NCBI RefSeq assembly: GCF_023159225.1
Contig: NC_063167.1
Span: 68,945,798-69,009,797, forward strand
Origin: Perognathus longimembris pacificus
Lineage: Eukaryota > Chordata > Mammalia > Rodentia > Heteromyidae
DNA length: 64,000 nt
Direction of reading: 5' to 3'
The translations under genes were made by a program, and so were the position numbers. This document shows, one piece after another, positions 1 through 12,500 of the stretch (the first letter of the stretch is position 1; each line of letters begins with the position of its first letter). The notes below the pieces were generated by a model. The model saw only the letters and a program-made list of their open reading frames with translations. It was not told where the DNA came from and ran no database searches.

Positions 1-69
1 CTGAACAAATGGCCCAGTTCTGTGACCTCAAGTCCTTTCTCTCTAAAACAATGCTAAGACTGGGTGGCC

Positions 70-92
70 AGGCCCTGAGTTCAAGCACTAGG

Positions 93-140
<48 letters not shown>
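70..140 (+). repeat. 3' tail of a composite SINE followed by (CA)n
   Basis: GGCCCTGAGTTCAAGCACTAGGA is the ID-like tail seen in full copies elsewhere, followed by about 24 CA dinucleotides from 93. Confidence 0.7.
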
Positions 141-144
<4 letters not shown>

Positions 145-782
145 AGCTAATAAATGTGCCTACTTCGTAGGTTGTTTTAGAGATTAAATAAATCAATGGG
201 CATAGACTAAATGTGCAACTGTCCAGAATGCTTTACTAGGTACGCGTACCTGTCTATAAAATGGGGGCCTCTGTGGCACTCCATGATCTCCCAAGCTATC
301 TCAGGAAAGTTTAGTAACTCAGGTGTTCTGTTGTTGCATTTTCTATATACCTGCTTCATCAAACTTCTCCCATACCAGATACGGGTAAAGGTACAAGTTT
401 GTCCTGTTGGCTTAAAAGCAGGCAGGAAAGACTTCTCTACCCTGTGTGGTATAGTCCTTAGAGAAAACCCTTCAGGAGGGGCAATCCCTTATGTACACCA
501 AGCTTGTATGTAATCTAACCCTTCCTTGGTAACATCATTGCAGCATGGAAAATAGATGCAATTGTTCAGTGTGAATTTCAGGAGGAAATTCCTGCCTTGA
601 GAAAGGGTGTTAAGTCCTAGAGATGGCAGTGTCCTAGGTCTCTGCCCATCTCCAGCCTCAGGACAGAAGTCAGAAATCAGATGCTTTCTGTCAATTTAGT
701 AATGGAATCCAGAAATCTGTGCTCTCATTTCTGGAGAAACCACCACCATCATTATCATTATCATCATTGTCTCTTAAATTAA

Positions 783-900
783 CACAGTACAGCAAAACAT
801 GAGTGCTTCTCAAATACCCCACACCCATGTGCGTGACATATTTTTATGATGAGGAAACCGAGGCACAGAAAACGTATTGCCTGAAGCAAAAGATCCAGCA
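783..900 (+). repeat. MIR fragment
   Basis: TGATGAGGAAACCGAGGCAC matches the MIR core; heavily diverged, so old. Confidence 0.55.
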
Positions 901-1535
901 TTTTATCCAGGCTGCCTTGTTAACTTGTTTGTTACATTTTCTTTTCTGTCATACTTTCATCCAAGCTGCTTGATAACTTTGTTAAACCAATGTCCTGAAC
1001 TGACACATCCTCCTTGAAAGGCAGCAATATCCAACTAACAATTCTTGAAAAGCTTGATTGATGATCAATGCTAGAGCCGGGGTCCATGGATATCTGGAGA
1101 CCGGATTCCCCTGGTATGGCCAAAGGGAAAGCTTAATTTTGAGCTGAGCCACCTTCTAGGCTGGAAATAGCCCCAGGTGCTTCCATCTTTCTGCCCAGTG
1201 TGCAATCTGTGCTTAGGGGCCCTAATGGCCATAATGCCTCCAATGTGGTGTTTAAACCAATAAGGCTGCAAAGAAGTCACGGTATGTTTAATAATGGCTT
1301 AATGACTCCTTGTGAGATGCAAGACTTCTGGTTCCTGTTTGGCCTTGATTTACAGCCCAACTCTGGCTGTGGACAGCCAAGAAACCCCCTCTAAGCCTCT
1401 AACGGAAGAGGGAGGTGTTCACACCAGGCCTCTTAGATTCCTTTAAAAATCGAGAATTCAAATGAAATACAAATGATGTTTAACTCCCCAACCCTCTTAC
1501 TAATCTCTGGAGGACATTCAGAATATAAGTGTTTT

Positions 1536-1746
1536 TGCTTTTTTTTATTTTTTTTGCCAGCCCTGGGGCTTGGACTCAGGGCCTGAGCACTGTCCCTGGC
1601 TTCCTTTTTGCTCAAAGCTAGCACTCTACCACTTGAGCCACAGAGCCACTTCCGGCTTTTTCTGTTTATGTGGTGCCAAGGAATCGAACCCAGGGCTACA
1701 TGCATGCAAGGCAAGCACTCTACGGCTAAGCCATATTCCCAGCCCC
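1536..1746 (-). mobile_element. Dimer (ID-like tRNA) SINE
   Basis: Full-length minus copy beginning with poly-T. Flanked by near-perfect 17-bp target duplications, CAGAATATAAGTGTTTT at 1519-1535 and one mismatch at 1747-1763. Confidence 0.9.
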
Positions 1747-2639
1747 CAGAATATAAATGTTTTAATCCAGACCCAAAGGGTCTCAATTCATGCTAAGTGA
1801 GCATGGTCCCAAGGCCTTCTGGTATTTCTTTCAAACTTTTTGGTAGCTTTTTGTTTTAGATGTTTTACTTAGTTTGTTTCTGTCTTTTCAGTCGTGCTAA
1901 ACTACAGCCCCAATCCTATGTTTCTTTTGGGCTGGGGAAACTCATCTTTTAGGAGATTTGGTCCTACTCTCATCTCCACCAATAAAGGCAAGCCTGGGGC
2001 AACAGAGCCCAGGGATCTGAGCTTCAATCAGTAGTGTTTCAGCGGGTCAACAAACCACTCTGAAAGGCACTCACTCCACGAATGCAACTCCCTTCTATTG
2101 CATTTTTATCTGATCCATAGCCCGCTATGCTGGACGCTGTTCTGGCCTGGGAGCCTCTCACTCACTGTCTGTTCTGGCCTGCTTGGGCTCCGTGATCAGT
2201 CCCCTGACCTCCACATAAGATGAGGAAGGACCTGACATTCCAGGCCCCAAAGCTAATTAATGATAGCGTCCAGACTCAGCTCTCTGGCCCCAACTCACAG
2301 CTTAGAACTGTTTCCACACATGGTACCCAATGACTACCGTACAGGGGTGCAAAGCAAAAGGCGTCTAGGGGATGAGATTATTTCTCCCAGTTCCCAACAA
2401 AAGAGCCCAACTCCTAATGTCCGGAGATCAGGCCTACAAGGGTTTGCTGGGAGAGGAGAGCTGCTCATTAACTCAACTCCCTCACCCCTCCCGGGACTCG
2501 GGTCCCTGGGCCCCATTTCAGGACCCTGCGTGAGGCTCGGGAGCCGGGAACTCACCCGGATAAGGCTCATAAAGGGTCCCTGGGCTCTCCAACTGAGGCT
2601 TTCCTCCTCCTCTCTTCCAATTGCTTTGGGACACCGTGC

Positions 2640-3560
2640 TCAGTCAGAGTGAATCCGGGGTTCCCGGACTCCGAGGGGTTAACCCGCGCGGGGGCGCACG
2701 TGACGTGGATAGTTCTAGCATTAAGTCAGTGGCGCGGCCCCCTCCTCTGCCCCCCCCGCCCCCCGCGGCGCGCGGCGCTCCCGGGGGCTCCGCGCCCCCG
2801 AGCCCAGGTCCCTCCCCCTTGGCGGGCGCTCACAGGCCGAGCGGGTAGCGCGAGCCCCGGAGCCCCCGCGGCCTGTGCGCCCGAAGCCGGCATGGACCCT
2901 GAGCGCTGCACGCCTTTCGCTGTGGGGACCGTACCCGGTCCCTACGCGGCCGCTGGGGACGAGCCTCCAGGCCCGCAGGGAACTCCCGACGCGGCGCCTC
3001 ACCTGCACCCCGTGCCACCCCGAGGTCCGCGGCTGCCCCGCTTTCCGGCCTGCGGGCCTCTGGAGCCCTACCTCCCAGAGCCGGCCAAGCCGCCCGCCAA
3101 GTACCTGCAGGACCTCGGGCCCGGCCCCGCGCTTAACGGCGGCCACTTCTACGAGGGCCCCGCGGAAGGTAAGGCACGGCGCGGCGCGTAGCGCGCAGCC
3201 AGACCCTCTCCCCTTCCCTGCCCCGGCCCGCCCCGGCCTCTCGGCTTCTCTCTCTCTCCGATCGCCTGAATCTCAGCTCTTTGCCCTTTTCGCCACGGCA
3301 ACCTCGGAAATCTGATTGCCGCAAGCCCGGGCCAGGCGAAGGCCAGTGCAGTGCGGGAGGCAGGGTCATCCCACAGTGGCGAGATCGGGAGGCGGGAGGT
3401 CGAGGGGAGGGTAAAGCTGCGGCGACCTCCAGCACAATCGAAATGAAAAGAGGAGATCTTGTTGGGCCGGTCGGTGTTGGGCTGGAACAGCCACCGACCC
3501 AGGAGCCTGGATTGGGCCGAGGGCCGGGAAGCGCTGGGAGAAACTTGCTCCGCTTTTGTG
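2640..3560 (+). promoter_or_regulatory. ALX3: ALX3 promoter / CpG island
   Basis: Dense CpG from about 2640 through exon 1 into intron 1. No TATA box at a convincing place. Overlapping CACGTG (2697-2702) and TGACGT (2701-2706) form an E-box/CRE-like pair about 190 bp before the start codon. The transcription start is not resolved. Confidence 0.7.
2892..3168 (+). CDS. ALX3: ALX3 coding exon 1
   Basis: Begins at the ATG of MDPERC within a CpG island. The frame is also open upstream to 2649, but the family N-terminus supports this ATG. Contains 92 codons plus one base and ends at donor GAAG|GTAAGG. Includes the conserved [20 protein letters not shown] block. Confidence 0.95.
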
Positions 3561-6500
3561 TCTGACGTTCCTTGAGGGTGCAGAGGCTGGGCCTCGACCT
3601 AGAGAAGCCAAGCCGGCTGTGGCCGAAGGCTGCGGCCTGACCTGACCAGCCGCTCCTCCTCTGCGCGGGCCTGGCCTCCGCGGGAAGGGCGCTGCCTGTG
3701 CCTTAAGTGCTTGGTGGAATGGCCGCGGCTGGTCTCGCAATCTTGAGGCCATTCTCAACACTGAATAACTGTGTTCTTAATTTCTCAGACTAACCTGGCC
3801 TCCCCGCCGTTATGCCTGGTGATGGTCGTCCTTCGGGGAGTGTTGGCATCCTCCCCGCACCAGATCGTCACCGCTGGGCCGTGGAGAGCCGCTCTGGGTG
3901 GGCCTGAATCCTGGGCACTTCTGGTCGTAGGCTGGTGTCCTGGGTGCTAGGGCCGGTTAGACCATGCCATGCTCCAGGAATGCGCCCGAACGGTGGGGTT
4001 TGGCAGCTGGTCCGCTGCTCCACAGCACCTTCTCATCTGGGCAGCCTCGGCACCCACGCCCACCCTATCCGTGTTGCCCCTCTCCGCAGCATAGATCAGC
4101 TCCGTAGATCAGCCTAGGGGAGAGATGGATCCCTGGAGATCCCGCCCAGCCCTGAAGCAGCCGGTGCCGCCCCGGCTGGGGCAGCTCGGGTCTTCGTCCC
4201 GCCGGGGTGGTGGGAACATGGAGGGGAGGGCAGGGAGGTGTGTGGGGGTCAGCGGAGGAAATGAGCGAGTCCGCGGAGCTTCGTGTCTATGCCCTTTGAA
4301 AGAAGTTCTCCTGATAAAAACCACAGTTGGAACTTAATGAGAAGCAGTTGGCCTGGCTCCTCTGATCCCTGCCAGACGCGGCGGCCGCACAGCGCTTTTT
4401 TAGCACCGCAAGGGACAGGTACCGGTCTGGCTCTGCGCGGCGCAGAGGGCACTACCCACCCGGGGGCCAACAGTGCGGCTGCTTGCGCCTCACCCTTCAC
4501 AGATGGTGGCTGGACCCGCCCGAGCCAGCGCACTGCCGAGCGCGCTGGGGAGGAACCTGGCGTCCTGGGATCCGACGGCGTGGATGTCAACGACAACGAA
4601 ATGCAGAGAAAGAAAAGTCAAAAGCTTAAACGAGGACCAAGAAGCAGGATGGGGAACTAAATACCACAGCGGAGGAGGGCGGAGAGAACGAGAGGTCAAT
4701 GGCAAGCGGGGTCAGAGGAACGGAAGAGTAAATGAACAACGAAAAAGGAAGCAAACACAAGATTTGATCGAACGAAGCGGGTAAATGAGGAAAAGAGACT
4801 AAGGAGAAAGGGGAGGGAGTGGAGGGGGACTTCCAAAAAGGATAGAACTAGTGGGATAAGAAGATTAAATTCATGCTCAGCAGATAAACCAACTGAAGAA
4901 ATTGGGTCACTGCTTGCCCTCTGGGAAGCCCTGGCCGGGTGCGGTGGCAGGGGAGGGACGACCTCGCGGGCTCGGGCCTCACGGTGGACTTAGGGAGACG
5001 TCGTAGTCAAAGGGGAAATATGCTTAATGTTCCCCTTTTAAGGGGACAGTTATATAATTTTTGTTAATTTGGGGAGAAACAAAATTTAATCATGTGAAAA
5101 AATAAGAGAATCTAGAAAAAGGAATACGTAAGTGATAAAACAAGTTGTACCAATAATGACAGAGACCAGTGAGCGAGCCGCGCCCCATCTGCCCTGCGCG
5201 GTCTCTGCCGAGGCGGAGCGGTTGCTGCGCGCTTCGGAGCCCAGCGCGCACCGCACTCCTCTCCCGCCCGGCGCCAGCCTCTGGCCACCCTTTGAAGAGA
5301 ACACCCAGCTCGGGATGCGCCAAACACCCTGGCTTCCTCGATGAGTGGCTGCTCTAAAGGCTGGCACGTTCCAGACATTTCCTTTCTGCCCTCCTGGAGG
5401 CGGTCAGTCGGTCTCCCCCAAACTTGGCTCCCTTTCCTCTCCTCACCCCACCCCCCATCCCTGCAAGTGACCGCTGCTGGGGTTTGCTCATTGAGGCTGA
5501 GACCCAGATCGAAGACGCGGCGCCGACCCGACGGTGGATTCACAATACTGAGCACCTCTTCCGAAAGCACCAAGACTCCCACCAAGGTTCCTCGGTTGGT
5601 AGTTATTTCCACTCTAGCTTCAGGTCTTGGGCCAGAACCATGACACTCCAAGTCTCAAGGAACTCTGCAGCCCACTTAATGAAGTCAGTGTAGGGACATG
5701 AAATAGACAAGAGCTGGGTTACAGGGAGAGGTGAAAGCAGGGTGGTTGATCTTACCAGCGGCCACAACGGACACCATCCATCTAGGTACTGGCACCTAGC
5801 AGGCCCCTGGAGCAGTTCCTGCAAAGTGAGTGGCTTGGAGCAGCATCAAATTGGAGATTTAGTAACCACCACCACCACCACCACCAGGGTTTGCAAAGGT
5901 GTGAAGGCTTAGAGGACACATTAAAGGTCCTGGCTCCTGGCTTTCACACAGAGCACTGCTGTGGTCCCAGGTTGTGCAGGCCTAGGACAGTCCAATAGCT
6001 AAGCCCCTGGCTTCCAGTGCCCAACATAAGTACCTTCCCTTAACCAACATTGTCTGGACAGAGTTTAGTTACTCTTACCCACCCCACTAATGTTCCCTAC
6101 TTAGCACAGTTGCTTTTGTGACAAGCTTAAATTACTGCTGGCTTCTACTTCTGAGCAGCTGGGATTTTGATTGCCATCCTCCATTTATCCCAATCTTCCT
6201 TTGGGCCTGGTCTTTCTGGGACTGTCTCCTCTGGAAAAGGAGGTGAATGCTGCCCTCTCTCTGGAGTCCTCTGGTCAGATCAAAGAAGTTCTAGGGCAAT
6301 GACAACTGTAGCCCCAGGAGCAGTTCTCTGGTTCTTTGAGAGGGCTAGGTAGGCATGGGAGGTGAGCAGGAGTGCGTGGGCATGGCCTCGTGTGGGTAGC
6401 TGCTCTGATAAATCTGTGCTGTGCTTCATTTTCATCCCTTGACTCTGTCAGCTAGGCAGCTCAGGATCAAGAAGAGAAATCATAGGATCTCAAATCCCAT

Positions 6501-9500
6501 CCTATCCTCTAGGCAGGTTCTTACTGGGACCAGACACTGAGGGTGCAGGAGGCAGAGGGCAAACGCCAGGACTTTGGGAAACTCTCTGTAATGTTATCAG
6601 TGCTCTCTGACCCCTGCCCTGATCTCTTCCCACCTCTTCCTTATTTCCTTCCTTCCTTCCTTCCTTCCTCTTTCTTTCTTTTCTTCCTTCCTTCCCTTTT
6701 CTCTCTCTCTCTCTTTCTTGCCTCAAGTCCAGTATACTTCCTATGATGCCAAGTTTTCCCTTTCAGGCTACTTTAAGAACCTACTATGAATGGGTATTGC
6801 CTTCCTTGCTCTCCTGACCATTTTCAATTACTTGATTCAACTTGCTTTGCCTGCCTGCCTGCCTGCCTGCCTCCCTCCCTCCCTCCCTCCCTCCCTTCCT
6901 TTCTTTCTTTTTCATTTCTTTTCTTTTTTCTTTTTTTGTCATTCGTGGAGCATGAACTCAGGTTTTGGCTATCCCTGAGGTTTATTCGCTCAAGGCTAGG
7001 GCTCTACTATTTTGAGCCACAGTTCCACTTCTAATTTTCTAGTAGTTAATTGGAGATAAGAGCTTCATGGACTTTCCTGCCTGGGCTTCTTTGAACCGAG
7101 ATCCTCAGATCACAGCCTCCCAAGTAGCCAGGATTATAGGCATGAGCCACCTGTGCCAGGCTTTGGTTAAACTTTCTTGATTCCTCCTTTCTAACAAAAA
7201 GACTTTCCCTAGAACCAAAATGTGTTGGCCAAGAACAGAAGGAAGGACTGAAGCTGTTCTTCATCCTTGGTTCCACATGAGTCATAAAGGAGACCTGGTG
7301 CCTGAGCTGTCACTATAGGCTGGGCATACCCAGAGGGTAGGCCCTTGTCTGACTGCCACAGGCCTCTAGGACATGCATGCGGAGCTTATTATATAGCCTG
7401 GGTGGCCCTAGAAGGTCGCTGACTACCTTCCAGCTGAGGAGATCCTTGCCTGTTTATCCTCTAGACAGGAACTCATCTGCCCCAGATCCCAAAAAGCCCA
7501 TCTCTCTGGTTGCACTCCACCCACTGCAGCTGTGATCTTCACACCAAGTCCCTGGGAAGAAACAGATTCTTGGTGCCAGCTAGCTGGGCCTCCTCATGGC
7601 TGGGCCCCCACTGGAGATGGGTGTGGGCCAGAAAGGGACTGTGTGAGTCCGTGGGGCATCTTTGTGGCATTGTGGCTGCCATCCCAGTGGAGTGTAGAGG
7701 AAGAGTTTCATGGGACACTGCTGGGGGTCCTTGCCAGAGGGAAAGGGAAGGGCCCTCAGAATGACCTATTTTTTCACCATGCCCTGTCAGATGGTTGTCA
7801 TGGTGGGGTTCTGCCAAGCTTCCTGAATGAGGGTTAGCACGTCAGAGTGGGGCTGCTGGGAACTGTTCCCAGGCCACAATCACGCCCTCCCCTGCCTCTT
7901 AATCACAGGCCATGGAGGAGTAGTCAGGAACTCCTGAGCAGGGTGGGGCAGGCAATGAATAGGGAGAGAGGGGTCTGTGCCCCCATTGCAACACTGGTCT
8001 CCCTCTCTCCTGGCAGCACAACTCATCTGGGCCTCTACCTCTATGCTAAAGCTTGAGTCCTTGCCCAGACATCACAGCTTAAGAGGAACAGAGAGAGGCA
8101 AACCCTCTGGAATCTTCTTTGTCTCAATTTGCCCTTTACTCCCCAGAGCTGGAGGATTTGATGTTGACCTGAGGCTTTGGGTTGAGAAAAGGAGACACAG
8201 CCAGGCCAGCCAAAGGTGGTCTGGCGTTTGTGTCCATTGCCTGCCTGGCCCTGAGAGCAGAGGCAGAAGCTGGGGGCATGGGAACCAAGGCCTGCAGCCT
8301 CAGCACTTCCTGGCAGGGGTGGGAGATGTCAGCCACCCCATTGTCACCCCCGCCCCCATTCTTGGCCCTGCCAGGGTGGCGGGCCCTGCTGTGGCGCCAA
8401 CCCTGGCACCTCCACACCCTCTAGGACACACCACCACAGAGCACTTCCCCGAAATGAACCCCCTTCTGGCCCTAGCAGATCCACCCAGACCACAGAGCAC
8501 ATGGTTCCCTAGGGCCCCCTCCCCAGCTGGAGGCTCAGCAGGCAGGCCTCTGAATGCCAGGCTCCCATGGAGGGTGGCTGCCTGGGAGGAAGGGAAGGGA
8601 AGGGGAAGGAAGGGGAGGCGGGGACAGGAACGTCAATGCTCTTCCCCTCCCTCCATTCCACCCACAAAACCCCCTGTTCTGTTTCCATCCTCCTTTTTGT
8701 TTTCCATTGCAGCTGAAGAGAAAGCCTCCAAAGCTGCCACCACCTTCCCCCAGCTGCCCTTGGACTGCAGAGGGGGTCCCAGAGACGGGCCCTCTAACTT
8801 GCAAGGCTCCCCAGGCCCCTGCTTGGCCAATCTACGTGTCCCTGTTTCCCCGGGACTCCCTGACTCCATGGAGTTGGCCAAGAACAAGAGCAAGAAGCGT
8901 CGGAACCGCACAACCTTCAGCACATTCCAGCTGGAAGAGTTGGAGAAAGTCTTCCAGAAAACCCACTACCCTGACGTGTACGCCCGGGAACAACTGGCTC
9001 TGCGCACTGACCTGACTGAGGCCCGAGTACAGGTGAGGGCAGTGTGGGCACCAGGGTCTCTGGGTGCCTTGGCCACTTGGGCCATGGGCCAGACCATAGA
9101 AAGGCTGGGAGATATGACACTGGCATCTCACAGAGCTGCCTAGCCCTGTTCACCCTCCATGCCCAACTTTACTACGGCCACAGGCTCTTCTGGTCCAAGT
9201 TGAGTTTTATACATGTGTTTGGGGAGTAATGGCCTCTTGGACCTGAGAGTCCTTTTTTTTTGAGGGGGGGGGGTGCTGGTCCTGAGGCTTGAAGTCCATG
9301 CCCGGGTGCTGCCCTGAGCTTCTTTTGCTCAAGGATAGCACTGTACCACTTGAGCCACAGCTCTACTTCTTGGTCTTTTGATAGTTTATTGGAGATAATA
9401 AGAGGCTTTCCTGCTTAGGCTGGTTTTGAACCATGATCCTCAATCTCAGACTCCAATTTAGCTGTGATTACAGGTATAAGCCACCCTGGGATCTGAGAAT

Positions 9501-12500
9501 TTTAACTTTGTCACTTACTAGCTAGCTAGCCAGGTAATCCTGGGGGCATGTTATAGGACCTTATTTCCCACTTCAGGAAAAGGATATGAGAGTAGCAATT
9601 TAGCATCTCAAGAATCACAGGTTTGGCAGCATTTTGCAAGCAGTGAAGTGCCAAACTTATATCTGGAGCCATACGCTTTAGAGGCCACATAGCGGAGAGT
9701 CCAGCCTGGGGCAAGGGAAAGAAAAGGTGGGAAGATCCTGGGAAGTGAAAGGAAGTCTGTCAAGTATGTTGGAAGTGACAAAGAACATGAATATAAGCCA
9801 AAAGCTGTGGCTCATGCCAATAATCCCAGCTACTCACTCGGGAGGCTGAGATCTGAGGATCACCCTCCAAAGCCAGCCTAAGCCAGGAAAGTCTATGAGG
9901 TACTTATCTCCAATTAACCACAGAAAAACCAGAAGTGGTGCTGTGGCTCAAGTGGTAGAGTGCTAGCCTTAAGCTGAAGAGCTTAAGGAAAGCATCCAGA
10001 CCCTGAGTTCAAGCGCCAGGATTGGCAAAATAATAATAATAATAACAACATGAGTGTGGCAAAGAGGGTTGGGGAAGGAGAAAAGGAAGTTCAATAGGAG
10101 TCTGGCCCATGAGGAAGATGGTCATCTGTGGCCCTCTTTGAATTGGCTTATTCACAGCAGACCACCCAAGTGGCCAGGTGGGTTTGGAGTCCCAGGGAAA
10201 AGTGAGATTACTGTCCTGGCAGAGGAGTCTGCCTCTCTTACCACAACACAGAGGAGACTTAGTAAGCTCATGCTTAATACACCCTCCATAGGGTGCTCCA
10301 GAAGCTCTCTGAATGTGCTCCAGAACATATGGGCCTGGTAAGCTAGTCTATAGAAGCCAGCCACCATGAAGCAGAAGCCAGAGAGCCGAAGCCAGAGAGA
10401 CTTGGAGCATTTCCTCTGCTCTGCTGGGGGTCTCCTGCTTCAGTTCCTTCCATGTGACACCCAAGGCAGATTTCTAGAACTCTTTCCCAAATTTCCCCAG
10501 AGCCACCAAGTGCTGGTGACTCATGCCTATAATCCTAGTTATTCAAGAGGCTAAGATCTGAGGATCAAGGTTCAAAGCCAACCAGAGCAAGGAAGTCTGT
10601 AAGACACTTATCTCCAGTTAATTAGCAAAAGGCCAGAAGTGGAAGTGTCGCCCAGATAGAGTGCCAACACTGAGTGAAAAAGCCAAGTGAGAGCTTATGG
10701 CCATGAGTTCAAGCCCCAGTACTAGCACAAAAATTTTAAAGCATGAAAAAAAAAAAGATTCCTCAGGGTCTAAGTCCTCAGAGTTAGAAGCCCAACATTC
10801 AAGAAAACCCCAGAACACACAAACCCGGGAAGTCCACCCCAGGAGTCTTTGGAATAGCTCACTCTGTGATGGGGTCTTAATAGCTCTTCTCTGTGGAAAG
10901 CGTTGGCAACAAGGAATGGTACACACATCTCTTACTCTTTCTGGGCCTTTTCAACCCTGAAAGGGTACAAGAGTGGCCATGAAGCTCCCAGACCAAGTCT
11001 GGGAAGAATAATTAGGCCCTAGAGGAGGCATGTTTTCTATGAGGAAGATGACAAATACCCATAAACCCCATCCCATGGGGAGGAATAGTAAGACCACAAC
11101 CCTGACATTGCTGAGGGCTGGTCTAAAGCCCAGGCAGCGACCCAAAGTGGGGACTCTAGAGCAAAATAGTGGTGACAGCAGTCAGTCCCAGGAGATTATT
11201 AGATTGGCTGGCTCCCGTCTTCTTCATATGCCCAAAAGGGAGAGAGAGTACAGACAGGAAACCAAGAAGTTGGGCAGATAGGTGGCCTTCCTTGACCTTG
11301 GCCAGGCCTGCTCTGGGATCTCTGAAACCTAGGGAAAAGAAGGCTAAGGGTGCCTATAGTTTCTTCATTGTCAAGGCCTTTCTCTGGCTGCATAAAAGGG
11401 GTGACCATAGGGAGGGGTAGATGGGAGATCTGGGGGATTTACCCCAGCCAGTACCCCAGTCGGTACACACATACATACACACACTCTTTACTATATGTGT
11501 AGGTAAAGGCTATGACGCTTATCTGGATCCCTGGAAAACCACATTTGTATTTGGTATTAGTTTGATACCAACATTTCTCCCAGAGCCAGGCACAAAAATG
11601 TTTTATTAAAAGTTATAAATAAAACCACATATATCACTGGGTGCTGGTGGCTCATACCTGTAATCCTAGCTACTCAATGAGGCTGAGATCTGAAGATCTT
11701 GGTTCAAAGCCAACCCAGGCAGGAAAGTCCATGAGACTCTTATCTCTAATTAAGCACCGAAAAGCCAGAAGTGGAGCTGTGACTCAAGGTAGAGTGCTAG
11801 TCAGCCTTGAGAAAGAAATTAAAAAAAAAAAAGAGCTCAGGGACAACACCCTGAATTTTTCAGGACTAGCCCCCAAAAGCCACTTATACCAATACAGATA
11901 AATACAATAGTGTAGGGGATATACCAACCAATACATGCATCACATAGATGTACACAGAGGAGTAAATCACCTGCACCAAAAGATCACAAATGAACAGGAC
12001 AGATAGGTTTCCACAGAATTCAGGGGAGCAGAGTGGGCAGCAAGAGAGGTCAGGCCTGATGGAGGTGCCCAGCCTTCATGTGTGTTGGAGAGGCGAGTCG
12101 CAAAGGCAGGAAGGAGCCGAAAATGCAGAATGTCTATACAGAGCTGTGGTTGGAATTTGGGGGACAACTCAGAGGAACTGAGAGTGCTATTGCCTGACAG
12201 AGTTGAAGCTCTGGAGGGGGGAAAGGGGCTTTGTTAACCAGTGGGCTCTGGGCCAAGGTTTCCAGAGAGTGAATGAATGTTTAAACAGGATCACAACCCG
12301 AGCAAGAACACCATTATGGTTTCCCAGAGGCTAAAATGTGGGTGGATAGCAAAAGGCAAGGGATCTAGAATGCTAATGCCTATGTGTTGGGAACCTCAGA
12401 TCTACAGATTCTCCCATCACCCCATCCACCAGCCAGGCTAGAGAACTCAATCTGGGGAATAGCAGCAGGGAGCCCAGGGGGCCAGTAAAACACTCTAGGC

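Larger units (their letters stand above)
1..2639. other. Region upstream of ALX3
   Basis: Holds a SINE tail with (CA)n (70-140), a MIR fragment (783-900) and one dimer SINE (1536-1746). From 1764 to 2640 there is unique sequence with no coding signal; part may be distal ALX3 regulatory DNA. Confidence 0.6.
3169..8712 (+). other. ALX3: ALX3 intron 1
   Basis: 5.5 kb intron. The first 2.2 kb stays GC- and CpG-rich (see separate entry at 4120-5360). Beyond 5.4 kb it is ordinary, with a (CCA)n at about 5868-5887, pyrimidine simple repeats at 6645-6720 and 6849-6935, and one composite SINE at 6931-7161. No additional exon is supported. Confidence 0.8.

Noticed and set aside
2649..2891. In-frame open extension upstream of ALX3 MDPERC
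   Set aside because: GC-rich 5' region without conserved sequence; the family start is at 2892.
7977..9143. 388-codon open frame on the + strand
   Set aside because: It runs through ALX3 intron 1, exon 2 and into intron 2. Only 8713-9032 resembles protein, and it has proper splice borders.
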